DNA of 64,000 bases from Saccharopolyspora endophytica. Lineage in GTDB: Bacteria; Actinomycetota; Actinomycetes; Mycobacteriales; Pseudonocardiaceae. This document shows positions 9,746 to 18,295 of this stretch, piece after piece. Both the position numbers and the translations under genes were made by a program. The notes under the pieces are model-generated. The model was not told the DNA's origin. It was given only the letters and a program-made list of their open reading frames with translations, and made no database searches. The first letter of the stretch is position 1. Every line of letters begins with the position of its first letter. The stretch is taken from positions 248,001-312,000 of the forward strand of contig NZ_JAGPXE010000003.1 in the NCBI RefSeq assembly GCF_018070075.1. The letters run 5' to 3'.

Positions 9746-12261
9746 GAGCGCACCTCCTGGGTGTGGGATCCGATGGCGGGCATCGGCAGGACGACCGGGC
9801 CCGGCCGGACCTGACCGCGCTCGGAGATGAAGCGGATGGTGGGGTCCGGGGCGCCCGGAGCGTTGACGAAGGACACGAACCGGGAGAGCTTGCCCGGGTC
9901 GGCGAGCACCCCCGCCCACTCGTCGGAGTAGGTGTCGACGTGGCGCTGCATCGCGGATTCCAGCTCGTCGGCGATGCCGAGGGAGTCCTCGACGATGACC
10001 TCCTTGAGGTGCTCCAGGCCGCCGTCGAGCGATTCCAGCCACGCCGAGGTGCGCTGCAACCGATCGGCGGTGCGCACGTAGAACATCAAGAACCGGTCGA
10101 TGAGCTGGATCAACCGCTCGTCGTCGAGGTCGGCGGCCAGCAGTTCGGCGTGGCGCGGGGTGAACCCGCCGTTGCCGCCGACGTAGAGGTTCCAGCCCTT
10201 GTCGGTGGCGATGACGCCGAAGTCCTTGCCGCGCGCCTCGGCGCACTCGCGGGCGCAGCCCGACACCGCCGACTTGAGCTTGTGCGGTGAGCGCAGGCCC
10301 CGGTAGCGCAGCTCCAACCGGATCGCCATGCTCACCGAGTCCTGCACGCCGTAGCGGCACCAGTCGTTGCCGACGCAGGACTTCACCGTCCGCAGCGCCT
10401 TGCCGTAGGCGTGCCCGGACTCGAAACCCGCGTCCACCAGCCGCTTCCAGACCTCCGGCAACTGCTCCACCCGCGCGCCGAACAGGTCGATGCGCTGGCC
10501 ACCGGTGATCTTGGTGTAGAGCCCGAACTCCTTGGCCACCTCGCCGAGCACGATGAGCTTGTCCGGGGTGATCTCCCCGCCGGGGATGCGCGGCACCACC
10601 GAGTAGGTGCCGTTGCGCTGGATGTTGGCCAGGAACCGGTCGTTGGTGTCCTGCAGCGCGGCCTGCTCGCCTTCGAGGATGTGACCGTTGCCGAGACTGG
10701 CCAGGATCGAGGCGACCGCGGGCTTGCAGATGTCGCAACCGCGCCCGGACCCGTGCTTGGTGATCAGCTCGGAGAACGAGCCGATGCCGGTGGCCTGCGC
10801 GATCTCGAACAGCTCCGCCCGCGACTGGCCGAAGTGCTCGCACAGCGCCTTGGAGGTCGCCACGCCGCACTCGCCCAGCAGCGTCTTGAGCATCGGCACG
10901 CACGACCCGCAGCTGGTGCCGGCCTTGGTGCAGGACTTGACCTCGCCGACGTCGGTGAGCCCGTGCTCGGCGATGGCGCAGGTGATCTGCCCCTTGGTGA
11001 CGTTGTTGCAGGAGCACACCGTCGCGTCGTCGGGCAGCGCGCCGGAGTCCACACCGGACCCGGCGGGCAGCAGCAGCTGCTCGGGCGGTGCGGGCAGTTC
11101 GCGGTCCACCAGCGGTCGCAGCACCGCGTAGGCGCCGGCGTCACCGACCAGCACACCGCCCAGCAGCACGCGGGCGTCGTCGGAGAGCACCAGCTTGGCG
11201 TAGGTACCGGCCGCGTTGTTGGCGTAGACGACCTCCAGCGCGCCCTCGGTGGTGCCGTGGGCGTCACCGAAGCTGGCCACGTCGACGCCGAGGAGCTTGA
11301 GCTTCGTCGACATGTCGGCACCGGGGAAGGTCCCCTCGCCCAGCTCCAGGAGCTGTTCGGCGACGCCCTCGGCCATGGCGTAGCCAGGCGCGACCAGGCC
11401 GTAGCAGCGACCGCCGACCGCCGCGCACTCACCGATGGCCCACACCCCGTCGACGGTGGTGCGGCACGCGTCGTCGACCAGGAAACCGCCGCGCTCACCG
11501 CGCGCGGCACCGGCGATCTCGGCGAGCTCGTCGCGGGGCCGCACCCCTGCGGAGAACACCACCAGGTCGGTGTCGATGACGGTGCCGTCGGCGAGCGTGA
11601 CGCCGGTGACGTGCTCCTCGCCGTCGATCGACGCGGTGGCGGCTCCGGTGTGGACGGTCAGGCCCAGCTCCTCGACGAGACCGCGCAGCACCTGCCCGCC
11701 GCCCTCGTCGACCTGCAGCGGCATCAGCCTCGGGGCCATCTCCACGACGTGCGGGCGCATTCCCAGCAGCCGCAACGCGTTCGCGGCTTCCAGACCCAGC
11801 AGACCGCCGCCGATGACCACGCCGTCGCGGCCCTCGGTGGCCGCCTCGCGGATGGCGTCCAGGTCTTCGAGGGTGCGGTAGACGAACGTGCCGGGAAGTT
11901 CGTGACCGGGCACCGGCGGCACGAACGGCTTCGACCCGGTCGCCAGCACCAGCGCGTCGTAGGTCAGCGACTCGCCGTCGGCGAGCGTCACCGCGCGGGC
12001 GCCGGTGTCCACCCCGGTCACCGCGGTGTTCAGCCGCAGTTCGACCATCGGGTCGTCGACGACGTCCTGGCCGGTCAGGCTGAGGTCCTCGGCGCTCTTG
12101 CCGTCCAGGTAGGACGACAGCGCCACCCGGTCGTAGGCGGGGCGGGGCTCCTCGCCGAGCACGACGATCCGCCAGGTGTCGGCCTCATCGCGTTCGCGGA
12201 GCGTGTCAACGAGCCGGTGGCCGACCATCCCGTGGCCGACGACGACGAGCGTGCGGGTCAT
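9742..12261 (-). CDS. nirB: Nitrite reductase [NAD(P)H] large subunit
   Basis: The 839-residue siroheme enzyme reduces nitrite to ammonium with six electrons from NAD(P)H. Domains in order: FAD/NAD-binding pyridine nucleotide oxidoreductase (VVVGHGMVGHRLVDTL at the start, ATGSKPFVPPVPGHELPG about 100); a BFD-type [2Fe-2S] domain with CSCNN and CGSC (about 415-450); two nitrite/sulfite reductase half-domains; and the siroheme/[4Fe-4S] ligands KSCVGNDWC (about 625) and SGCAREC (about 666). The ATG at 12261 overlaps the stop of the preceding gene as ATGA, so no other start is needed. Length and domain order are normal for NirB. Confidence 0.95.
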   Translation of the reverse strand: MTRTLVVVGHGMVGHRLVDTLRERDEADTWRIVVLGEEPRPAYDRVALSSYLDGKSAEDLSLTGQDVVDDPMVELRLNTAVTGVDTGARAVTLADGESLTYDALVLATGSKPFVPPVPGHELPGTFVYRTLEDLDAIREAATEGRDGVVIGGGLLGLEAANALRLLGMRPHVVEMAPRLMPLQVDEGGGQVLRGLVEELGLTVHTGAATASIDGEEHVTGVTLADGTVIDTDLVVFSAGVRPRDELAEIAGAARGERGGFLVDDACRTTVDGVWAIGECAAVGGRCYGLVAPGYAMAEGVAEQLLELGEGTFPGADMSTKLKLLGVDVASFGDAHGTTEGALEVVYANNAAGTYAKLVLSDDARVLLGGVLVGDAGAYAVLRPLVDRELPAPPEQLLLPAGSGVDSGALPDDATVCSCNNVTKGQITCAIAEHGLTDVGEVKSCTKAGTSCGSCVPMLKTLLGECGVATSKALCEHFGQSRAELFEIAQATGIGSFSELITKHGSGRGCDICKPAVASILASLGNGHILEGEQAALQDTNDRFLANIQRNGTYSVVPRIPGGEITPDKLIVLGEVAKEFGLYTKITGGQRIDLFGARVEQLPEVWKRLVDAGFESGHAYGKALRTVKSCVGNDWCRYGVQDSVSMAIRLELRYRGLRSPHKLKSAVSGCARECAEARGKDFGVIATDKGWNLYVGGNGGFTPRHAELLAADLDDERLIQLIDRFLMFYVRTADRLQRTSAWLESLDGGLEHLKEVIVEDSLGIADELESAMQRHVDTYSDEWAGVLADPGKLSRFVSFVNAPGAPDPTIRFISERGQVRPGPVVLPMPAIGSHTQEVRS

Positions 12262-13673
12262 GCCGCGTCCTCCCTCTCTGTTTCGATGCGATCCGCCAAC
12301 GAGCTGCACAGCCGGCCGACGTCGTCGACGCAGCCACCGCACCCGGTGGTCGCCCGCGTTGCCCTGGCCAGGTCGGCGACCGAGCGGGCGCCGGCGTGCC
12401 AGGCGCTGATCAGGGACTTCTTGGTGACGTTGTTGCAGCGGCACAGCACCGCGTCCTCGGGCAGCTCCACCGGTGCGCCGGGCACCGCGGGCGGGGTGCC
12501 CAGCAGCAGTGACAGCCGGTCGGCCGGCATCGGCAGGTCGCGGTCGTGCAGCTGGCCGATCGCGGCGATCGCGGCCGGGAAGCCCAGCAGGACCGCGCCG
12601 GAGATCCGCCCGGAGTGCAGCGCGAGCTTGGCGTAGCGGCCGCGCGCGGGGTCCGAGAGCGTGACGATCTCGGCGTCGCCGGAGCTCAAGGCGCGCACCG
12701 ATCCGACCGAGGCCAGGTCGATGCCGCGAGCCTTCAGCCGCGACACCACCGGCGTGCCGCCGTAGGTGGCCTCGCGCCCGGTCAGGTGCGCGGCCAGCAC
12801 CTCGGCCTGCTCCCACGCCGAGGCCATCAGACCGGGTGTGGTGCCGCGGTGCTCGGCGCAGTCGCCGATGGCGTGCACGTGCGGGTCGCTGGTGCGCAGC
12901 CGGTCGTCGACGACCACGCCGCGGTTGACCGACACCCCGGCGCGCTGCGCGAGCGCCACCTCCGGCCACACCCCGGTGCAGGCCACGACCAGTTCTGCGG
13001 GCGCCTCGGAACCGTCACCGAGCAGCAGCGTCCCGGATCGGTAGGACGCGGCCTTCACGCCGGTCCGGACGTCGATGCCCAGCGCGCGCAGCCGTTCGGC
13101 CAGCATCCGGCCACCGGCCTCGTCGAGCCGGCGGTCCATCAGGTGCGGCTCGCGGTGCACCAGCGTCACCTGACGGCCGCGGGCCAGCAGCGCCCGCGCG
13201 GTCTCGACCCCGAGCGCCCCGCCGCCGAGCACCGCGACCGGGCCCGCCGAGGCCTCCAGACGAGCGCAGTCGGCGAGGGTGCGCAGCGCGGTGAGCCGGT
13301 CGGCGTCCAATCCGAGGATCTCGGGCACCAGCGGTCGGGAACCGGTGGCCAGCACCAGCGCGTCGTAGCCGAACTCGCGGCCGTCGGCGGTGCGCACCGA
13401 CCGCTGCGCGCGATCCACGTCGGTCACCGCGGCACCCTGGTGCACCTCGGCGTCGAGATCCGGCAGGGTCACCGCGGCTGCCGGCAGCGAACCGTCGAGG
13501 ACCGAGCCGAGCAGCACCCGGTGGTAAGCGCCGCGCTCCTCGGCACCGAGCACGGTGATCGGGCCGTCGTGGCCCAGCGCGCGCAGCCGCTCGACCAGCC
13601 GGTGGGAGGCTGGGCCGTTGCCGACCACGACCACCCGCCCGGCGACGCGGTTGAGGGGCGGTGCGGTGCTCAT
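12258..13673 (-). CDS. FAD-dependent electron-transfer subunit for nitrate reductase, with C-terminal [2Fe-2S] domain
   Basis: The protein has 471 residues. The N-terminal part is a pyridine nucleotide-disulfide oxidoreductase (VVVGNGPASHRLVERL, ATGSRPLVPEI, a second Rossmann site VAVLGGGALGVETARALL). The C-terminal 60 residues are a BFD-like [2Fe-2S] domain with CRCNNVTKKSL and TTGCGGCVDDV. It resembles the first 500 residues of NirB but lacks the siroheme half, as does NasB-type electron-transfer protein of assimilatory nitrate reductase. It probably passes electrons from NAD(P)H to the molybdenum subunit encoded just upstream. Both ends overlap neighbours by 4 bp. A rubredoxin-reductase-like role is the main alternative. 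Confidence 0.85.
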   Translation of the reverse strand: MSTAPPLNRVAGRVVVVGNGPASHRLVERLRALGHDGPITVLGAEERGAYHRVLLGSVLDGSLPAAAVTLPDLDAEVHQGAAVTDVDRAQRSVRTADGREFGYDALVLATGSRPLVPEILGLDADRLTALRTLADCARLEASAGPVAVLGGGALGVETARALLARGRQVTLVHREPHLMDRRLDEAGGRMLAERLRALGIDVRTGVKAASYRSGTLLLGDGSEAPAELVVACTGVWPEVALAQRAGVSVNRGVVVDDRLRTSDPHVHAIGDCAEHRGTTPGLMASAWEQAEVLAAHLTGREATYGGTPVVSRLKARGIDLASVGSVRALSSGDAEIVTLSDPARGRYAKLALHSGRISGAVLLGFPAAIAAIGQLHDRDLPMPADRLSLLLGTPPAVPGAPVELPEDAVLCRCNNVTKKSLISAWHAGARSVADLARATRATTGCGGCVDDVGRLCSSLADRIETEREDAA

Positions 13674-15742
13674 GGCGCCACCTCCCGGTGGGGTTCGATG
13701 CGCACCGCGCTGACCTTGAACTCCGGCATCCGGCTGCGCGGGTCCAGCGCGTCGCCGGTGAGCAGGTTGGCGCGCCCGTCGCCGGGGAAGTGGAACGGCA
13801 GGAACACCGTGTCGGTGCGCATCGTCGGCACCAGCCGCACCGCGGCGATCGTGCTGCCGCGCGAGGAGGAGACCCGGGCCAGCGCGCCTTCGGCGAGCCC
13901 GGCGCGAGCGGCGGTGTCGGGGTGGACCTCGACGAACACCTCGGGAGCGGCGTCGTTGAGCTCGGCGACGCGGCGCGTCTGCGCACCGGACTGGTACTGC
14001 GCCAGCACCCGCCCGGTGGTGGCGGTCAGCGGGAACTCCTCCGCCGGGACGTCCCCGGCGTCGCGGTGCTCGACCGCCGCGAACCTCGCCCGCCCGTCGG
14101 CGTGGGCGAACCCGTCGAGGAACAGCCGCGGCGTGCCGGGGTGCTCGCCGTCCGGGCACGGCCAGTGCAGCGCCTCACCGGCGTCGAGGCGCTGGTAGCT
14201 GATGCCGGAGTAGTCGGCCTTGCCACCGGCCGAAGCGCGGCGCAGCTCGTCGAAGACCTCGCGCGCGGTGGTGGGGTAGCGGTGGCCGGGCTCGCCCAGC
14301 CGGGTCGCGAGGCCGTGCAGCACCTCCAGGTCGCTGCGCGCGTGACCCGGTGGCACCTGCAACCGGCGGCGCCGCAGGACGCGGCCCTCCAGGTTGGTCA
14401 TGGTGCCCTCCTCCTCGGCCCACTGGGTCACCGGCAGCACCACGTCGGCCAGCTCGACGGTCTCGGAGGGGACGAAATCGGCCACCACCAGAAGGTCCAG
14501 GGACGTCAACCGGGACACGACGTGCTCGGCGCGCGGTGCCGACACGGCCGGGTTGGAGCCGAAGACCAGCAGCGCGCGCGGGCCGTCCGAGGTGCCCAGC
14601 GCGTCGAGCAGCTCGTAGGCCGAGCGGCCCGGACCGGGCAGCACCTCCGGCAGCACGCCCCAGACCTCGGCGACGTGCTCGCGCGCGGCCTGATCGGTGA
14701 TCATCCGGTAGCCGGGCAGCTGGTCGGCCTTCTGCCCGTGCTCCCGGCCGCCCTGCCCGTTGCCCTGGCCGGTCAGGCATCCGTAGCCGGCACCCGCCCG
14801 CCCCGGAAGTCCCAGTGCCAGCGCGAGGTTGATGAACCCGGCAACGGTGTCCGCGCCCTTGCTGTGCTGTTCGGCGCCGCGACCGGTGAGCACGTAGGCG
14901 CTGCCCGCCTCGGCGAGCATCCGCACCGCCCGGCGCTGCTCGGACACCGGGACTCCGGTGACGCGCTCGACCCGCTCCGGCCACCAGGACATCGCGCGCT
15001 GCCAGGCGGCGTCGAAGTCCTGGGTGCGCTCGCGGATGAACGCGGTGTCGCTGAAGCCGTCGGTCACGGCGATGTGCACCAGTCCCAGCGCCAGCGCGAG
15101 ATCCGTGCCCGGCAGCGGCTGCAGGTGCAGCGCCGCCTGCTCGGCCGTGGCCGTCCTGCGCGGATCGATGACGATCAGATCCGGCGAGCGCAGGTGCTGC
15201 ATCAGCGGCGGCATCGTCTCCGCCGGGTTCGCCCCGGCCAGCAGCACGACGTCCGCGCCACCGAGATCGGTGACCGGAAACGGCAGCCCCCGGTCCAGCC
15301 CGAACGCCGCCGTCCCCGCCGCCGCGGCCGAGGACATGCAGAACCGGCCGTTGTAGTCGATCTGGCTCGTGCCCAGCGCCAGCCGCGCGAACTTGCCCAG
15401 CAGGTAGGCCTTCTCGTTGGTCAGCCCGCCGCCGCCGAACACCCCGACCGCGTCCGGACCGGACTCGGCCCGGATGGCGTGGAGGCGCGCGGCGATGGTG
15501 TCCAGCGCGGTCTCCCAGGACACCGGGACCAGCTCGCCGTCGCGGCGCAGCAGCGGGTGGCGCAGCCGGTCGGCGACGTCCAGCAGCGCCGGAGCCGTCC
15601 ACCCCTTCTGGCACAGCCCGCCGCGGTTGACCGGGAAGTCCGTGGGCCGGACCGACACCCCGCGCCGCTCGCGCGTGAGCCGGGTGCCGCACTGCAGAGC
15701 GCAGTACGGGCAGTGGGTGGCCACGGTGCGCACCTCAGGCAC
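13670..15742 (-). CDS. nasA: Assimilatory nitrate reductase, molybdopterin catalytic subunit
   Basis: This 690-residue bis-MGD enzyme reduces nitrate to nitrite in the cytoplasm. The N-terminal [4Fe-4S] ligands are seen in HCPYCALQCG (Cys 11, 14, 18) and GLCQKG (Cys 44). The molybdenum-ligand cysteine is probably that in NGRFCMSSAAAAG. The molybdopterin oxidoreductase body follows, with GANPAETMPPLMQHL and FGSNPAVSAPRAEHV, and a C-terminal dinucleotide-binding domain (TATTGRVLAQYQSGAQTRR). No Tat signal is present, as expected for assimilatory enzymes. Its ATG lies 8 nt inside the narK end. It needs the molybdenum cofactor, to which the MobA-like enzyme at 19.7 kb may contribute. Confidence 0.93.
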   Translation of the reverse strand: MPEVRTVATHCPYCALQCGTRLTRERRGVSVRPTDFPVNRGGLCQKGWTAPALLDVADRLRHPLLRRDGELVPVSWETALDTIAARLHAIRAESGPDAVGVFGGGGLTNEKAYLLGKFARLALGTSQIDYNGRFCMSSAAAAGTAAFGLDRGLPFPVTDLGGADVVLLAGANPAETMPPLMQHLRSPDLIVIDPRRTATAEQAALHLQPLPGTDLALALGLVHIAVTDGFSDTAFIRERTQDFDAAWQRAMSWWPERVERVTGVPVSEQRRAVRMLAEAGSAYVLTGRGAEQHSKGADTVAGFINLALALGLPGRAGAGYGCLTGQGNGQGGREHGQKADQLPGYRMITDQAAREHVAEVWGVLPEVLPGPGRSAYELLDALGTSDGPRALLVFGSNPAVSAPRAEHVVSRLTSLDLLVVADFVPSETVELADVVLPVTQWAEEEGTMTNLEGRVLRRRRLQVPPGHARSDLEVLHGLATRLGEPGHRYPTTAREVFDELRRASAGGKADYSGISYQRLDAGEALHWPCPDGEHPGTPRLFLDGFAHADGRARFAAVEHRDAGDVPAEEFPLTATTGRVLAQYQSGAQTRRVAELNDAAPEVFVEVHPDTAARAGLAEGALARVSSSRGSTIAAVRLVPTMRTDTVFLPFHFPGDGRANLLTGDALDPRSRMPEFKVSAVRIEPHREVAP

Positions 15743-17129
15743 GGCCGGCCTCCGCAGTCCGCTTCTCCGGCGTCCGCACCGGGGACTGCCCGGGCTTGAG
15801 CGAACCCCGCAGGTACACCGCCCAGGTCACCAGGACGCACACCACGTAGTAGGCGAGGAACACCGCCAGCGCGGCGTCACCGCTGGCCGTGGCGCCGCCG
15901 TAGGAGGCGCGGAACGCCAGGTTGATGCCCACCCCGCCGAGCGCGCCGATCGCCCCCGCGATGCCGATCACCGCACCGGAGAGCCGCCGCGCCTTGGCGA
16001 AGGCGGCCACGGCCTCGCCGCCGGAGGTGACCTCGTCCTCGGCCTCGGCGGCGTAGACCGCCGGGATCATCTTGTAGGTCGAGCCGTTGCCGAGGCCGGT
16101 CAGCAGGAACAGCGCGATGAACGCCGTGACGTACAGCGCGAACGAGCCCTGCGCCGAGGCCACCAGCAGCACCGCGACCCCGACGGCCATCAGCACGAAG
16201 TTCCACGCCGTCACCCGCGCCCCGCCGATCCGGTCGGCCAGCCAGCCGCCCAGCGGCCGCGACAGCGAACCCATCAGCGGGCCCAGGAAGGTCCAGCTCG
16301 CCGCCTGCAGCGGGGTGAAGCCGAACTCGGTCTGCAGCACCAGCCCGAAGGCGAAGCTGTAGCCGATGAACGAGCCGAAGGTGCCCACGTACAGCGAGGA
16401 GATCCACCACGTGTGCCTGCTGCCGCACGCCTCCAGCAGCGCGCCCGGCTTGGCCTTGATGGCGTCGACGTTGTCCATGAACAGGGCCGCGCACACCGCC
16501 GACACCGCGATCAGCGGCAGGTAGATCGCCGCCACGTACGACGGGTGCGCGTTGCCCGCGAAGGCGATCACCAGCAGCCCGACCACCTGGATGGTGGCGA
16601 CGCCGATGTTGCCGCCACCGGCGTTGAGCCCCAGCGCCCAGCCCTGCAACCGCTGCGGGAAGAAGATCGTGATGTTGGTCATCGACGAGGCGAAGTTGCC
16701 GCCGCCCACACCGGCCGCGGCACCGATGAGCAGGAACACCCACAGCGGAGTTCCCGGCTGCTGCACGAAGTGGAAGGCCAGTCCGGCGGGCACCAGCAGC
16801 GCCACCGAGCTGACGATCGTCCAGTTGCGACCGCCGAAGCGGGTCACCGCGGCCGCGTAGGGCAGCCGCAGCACCGCGCCCACCAGGTTCGGCGTGATCA
16901 CCAGCAGGAACTTCTCGGAGGCGCTGAACGGCAGGCCGATGTCCGGGCCCATGAACAGCACCAGGACCGACCAGATGCTCCAGATGGAGAAGCCGATGTG
17001 CTCGGAGATGATCGAGAAGATCAGGTTCCGGCGCGCGACGTGCTTGCCGGTGGATTCCCAGAGGTCCTCGTTCTCGGGGTCCCAGCCCTCGATCCAGCGG
17101 CCTCTCGGGGCCCGTGCGTTCGTGGTCAA
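15735..17129 (-). CDS. narK: Nitrate/nitrite MFS transporter
   Basis: The 464-residue protein has about twelve membrane helices and nitrate-porter signatures: the glycine-rich AAAGVGGGNFASSMTNI and GLGNGSTYKMIPAVY match the two NNP-family signature loops. It most likely imports nitrate (and may export nitrite). It is the first gene of the assimilation operon. The frame is open to TTG 17144, but GAGAGGAG just before TTG 17129 makes the latter the better start. A GlnR-like site lies about 66 nt upstream. The C-terminal end overlaps nasA by 8 nt. Confidence 0.92.
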   Translation of the reverse strand: MTTNARAPRGRWIEGWDPENEDLWESTGKHVARRNLIFSIISEHIGFSIWSIWSVLVLFMGPDIGLPFSASEKFLLVITPNLVGAVLRLPYAAAVTRFGGRNWTIVSSVALLVPAGLAFHFVQQPGTPLWVFLLIGAAAGVGGGNFASSMTNITIFFPQRLQGWALGLNAGGGNIGVATIQVVGLLVIAFAGNAHPSYVAAIYLPLIAVSAVCAALFMDNVDAIKAKPGALLEACGSRHTWWISSLYVGTFGSFIGYSFAFGLVLQTEFGFTPLQAASWTFLGPLMGSLSRPLGGWLADRIGGARVTAWNFVLMAVGVAVLLVASAQGSFALYVTAFIALFLLTGLGNGSTYKMIPAVYAAEAEDEVTSGGEAVAAFAKARRLSGAVIGIAGAIGALGGVGINLAFRASYGGATASGDAALAVFLAYYVVCVLVTWAVYLRGSLKPGQSPVRTPEKRTAEAGRA

Positions 17130-17194
17130 CGCGGCTCCTCTCAACGGGTTGCTCCGAAGGTAGGAATCGGCTGTTTCCCCGGTGCTTGCCGCGC

Positions 17195-17221
17195 GTTACC
17201 GCCAGGAAAAACGGTCTTCAC
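17195..17221 (-). promoter_or_regulatory. GlnR-like binding site upstream of the nitrate operon
   Basis: The plus strand reads GTTAC, six bases, GAAAA, six bases, TTCAC. The GTTAC-n6-GAAAA part matches the actinobacterial GlnR half-box gTnAC-n6-GaAAc closely. It lies about 66 nt upstream of the narK start, in the only intergenic gap serving the whole nitrate operon. GlnR is the known activator of nirB/nas genes in Streptomyces and relatives under nitrogen limitation. The site is a sequence match only. Confidence 0.5.
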
Positions 17222-17309
17222 ATGATCGCTGCGCCCCCGGTCAGAACGGCCGTGACCGGCAACACACGGCAGCCCGGTGCTCCGCGGGCGACTACGCCCG
17301 TGGCACCTT

Positions 17310-18158
17310 GTGGAGGTGACGGAACGAGCCTCGGAGGCCGACGACAGCGCGACCTGGCAGCGCGCTCGCGAACTGTTCGGCGCCGCCCGGCGCATCACCG
17401 CGCTCACCGGCGCGGGCGTGTCCACCGCCTCCGGCATTCCCGATTTCCGGGGCCCGGACGGGGTCTGGACCCGCAACCCGCAGGCCGCCCGGCTCAGCGA
17501 CATCGACAGCTACCTCGCCGACGAGGACGTCCGCGCGCAGGCGTGGCGCGCCCGCGCCGAGAACCCCGCCTGGCACGCCGAACCCAACACCGCGCACCGG
17601 GCCTTCGTCGACCTCGACGCCTCCGGGCGCCTGGGCGCGCTGCTGACCCAGAACATCGACGAGCTGCACCAGCGCGCGGGTCTGGCCCGCGACCGGGTGC
17701 TGGAACTGCACGGCACCATGCGCCGCACGGTGTGCGTGCACTGCGGCGCCACGGGCGCCATGACCGACGCACTGCAGCGCCTCGCCGAGGGCGAGCGTGA
17801 CCCGGACTGCCGCTCGTGCGGCGGAATCCTCAAGTCGGCGACGGTGTTCTTCGGCCAGGCGCTGGACGCCGACGTGCTGCGGGAGGCCAGGCGCGCGTCG
17901 CTGGACTGCGACCTGTTCGTCGCCGCCGGCACGTCGCTGACCGTCTACCCGGCGGCGGCCTTCGCGGAGCTCGCGGCCAAGGCCGGCGCGAAGCTGATCA
18001 TCTGCAACGCCGAGCCCACCCCGTACGACGAGATCGCCGACGCGGTCCTGCGCGGCCCGCTCACCGAGGTGCTGCCCGGTCTCGCGGCGGCGCCGCTGAT
18101 CGACTCCGCCGAGCCGCTGCGCACCTGGGGAGATCCCACCACGTGGGAACAGATGTGA
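17310..18158 (+). CDS. NAD-dependent protein deacylase, SIR2 family
   Basis: This is a sirtuin of about 282 residues. It removes acyl groups from protein lysines using NAD+. Visible motifs: TGAGVSTASGIPDFRGPDGVW (NAD pocket, shown from its first residues), TQNIDELHQRAG, the catalytic His in LELHGTMRR, zinc ligands CVHC and CRSC, and AAGTSLTVYPAAA. Length and order fit class III bacterial sirtuins. GTG 17310 or 17316 are both possible starts; the frame is open from 17277. It is divergent from the nitrate operon, sharing a 180-bp intergenic region with it. The target proteins are unknown. Confidence 0.88.
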   Translation: MEVTERASEADDSATWQRARELFGAARRITALTGAGVSTASGIPDFRGPDGVWTRNPQAARLSDIDSYLADEDVRAQAWRARAENPAWHAEPNTAHRAFVDLDASGRLGALLTQNIDELHQRAGLARDRVLELHGTMRRTVCVHCGATGAMTDALQRLAEGERDPDCRSCGGILKSATVFFGQALDADVLREARRASLDCDLFVAAGTSLTVYPAAAFAELAAKAGAKLIICNAEPTPYDEIADAVLRGPLTEVLPGLAAAPLIDSAEPLRTWGDPTTWEQM

Positions 18159-18243
18159 CACGAGTGGTTGACGTTGCAAGCGAAGCGCCCGTTTCGTGTG
18201 GTGCGCCTGGGGTAGGAGTGCCAAACTCCGGCTAATTGTGACT

Positions 18244-18273
18244 CCGTTCGGCCTAAGTTTCGGTACCGAACGG
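18244..18273. repeat. Nested inverted repeats upstream of the RipA-like gene
   Basis: CCGTTCGG (18244-18251) and CCGAACGG (18266-18273) form an inverted repeat, and inside it TTCGGTACCGAA (18259-18270) is a perfect 12-bp palindrome. The element ends 22 nt before the GTG start. It could be an operator or form alternative hairpins in the 5' leader. Confidence 0.45.
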
Positions 18274-18295
18274 GTGCATCTGCTGGAGGTGACGG

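Noticed and set aside
18159..18295. A ydaO-type (c-di-AMP) riboswitch before the ripA-like gene, as known before some actinobacterial wall hydrolases
   Set aside because: The leader is short and I could not find the conserved riboswitch core, only simple palindromes.
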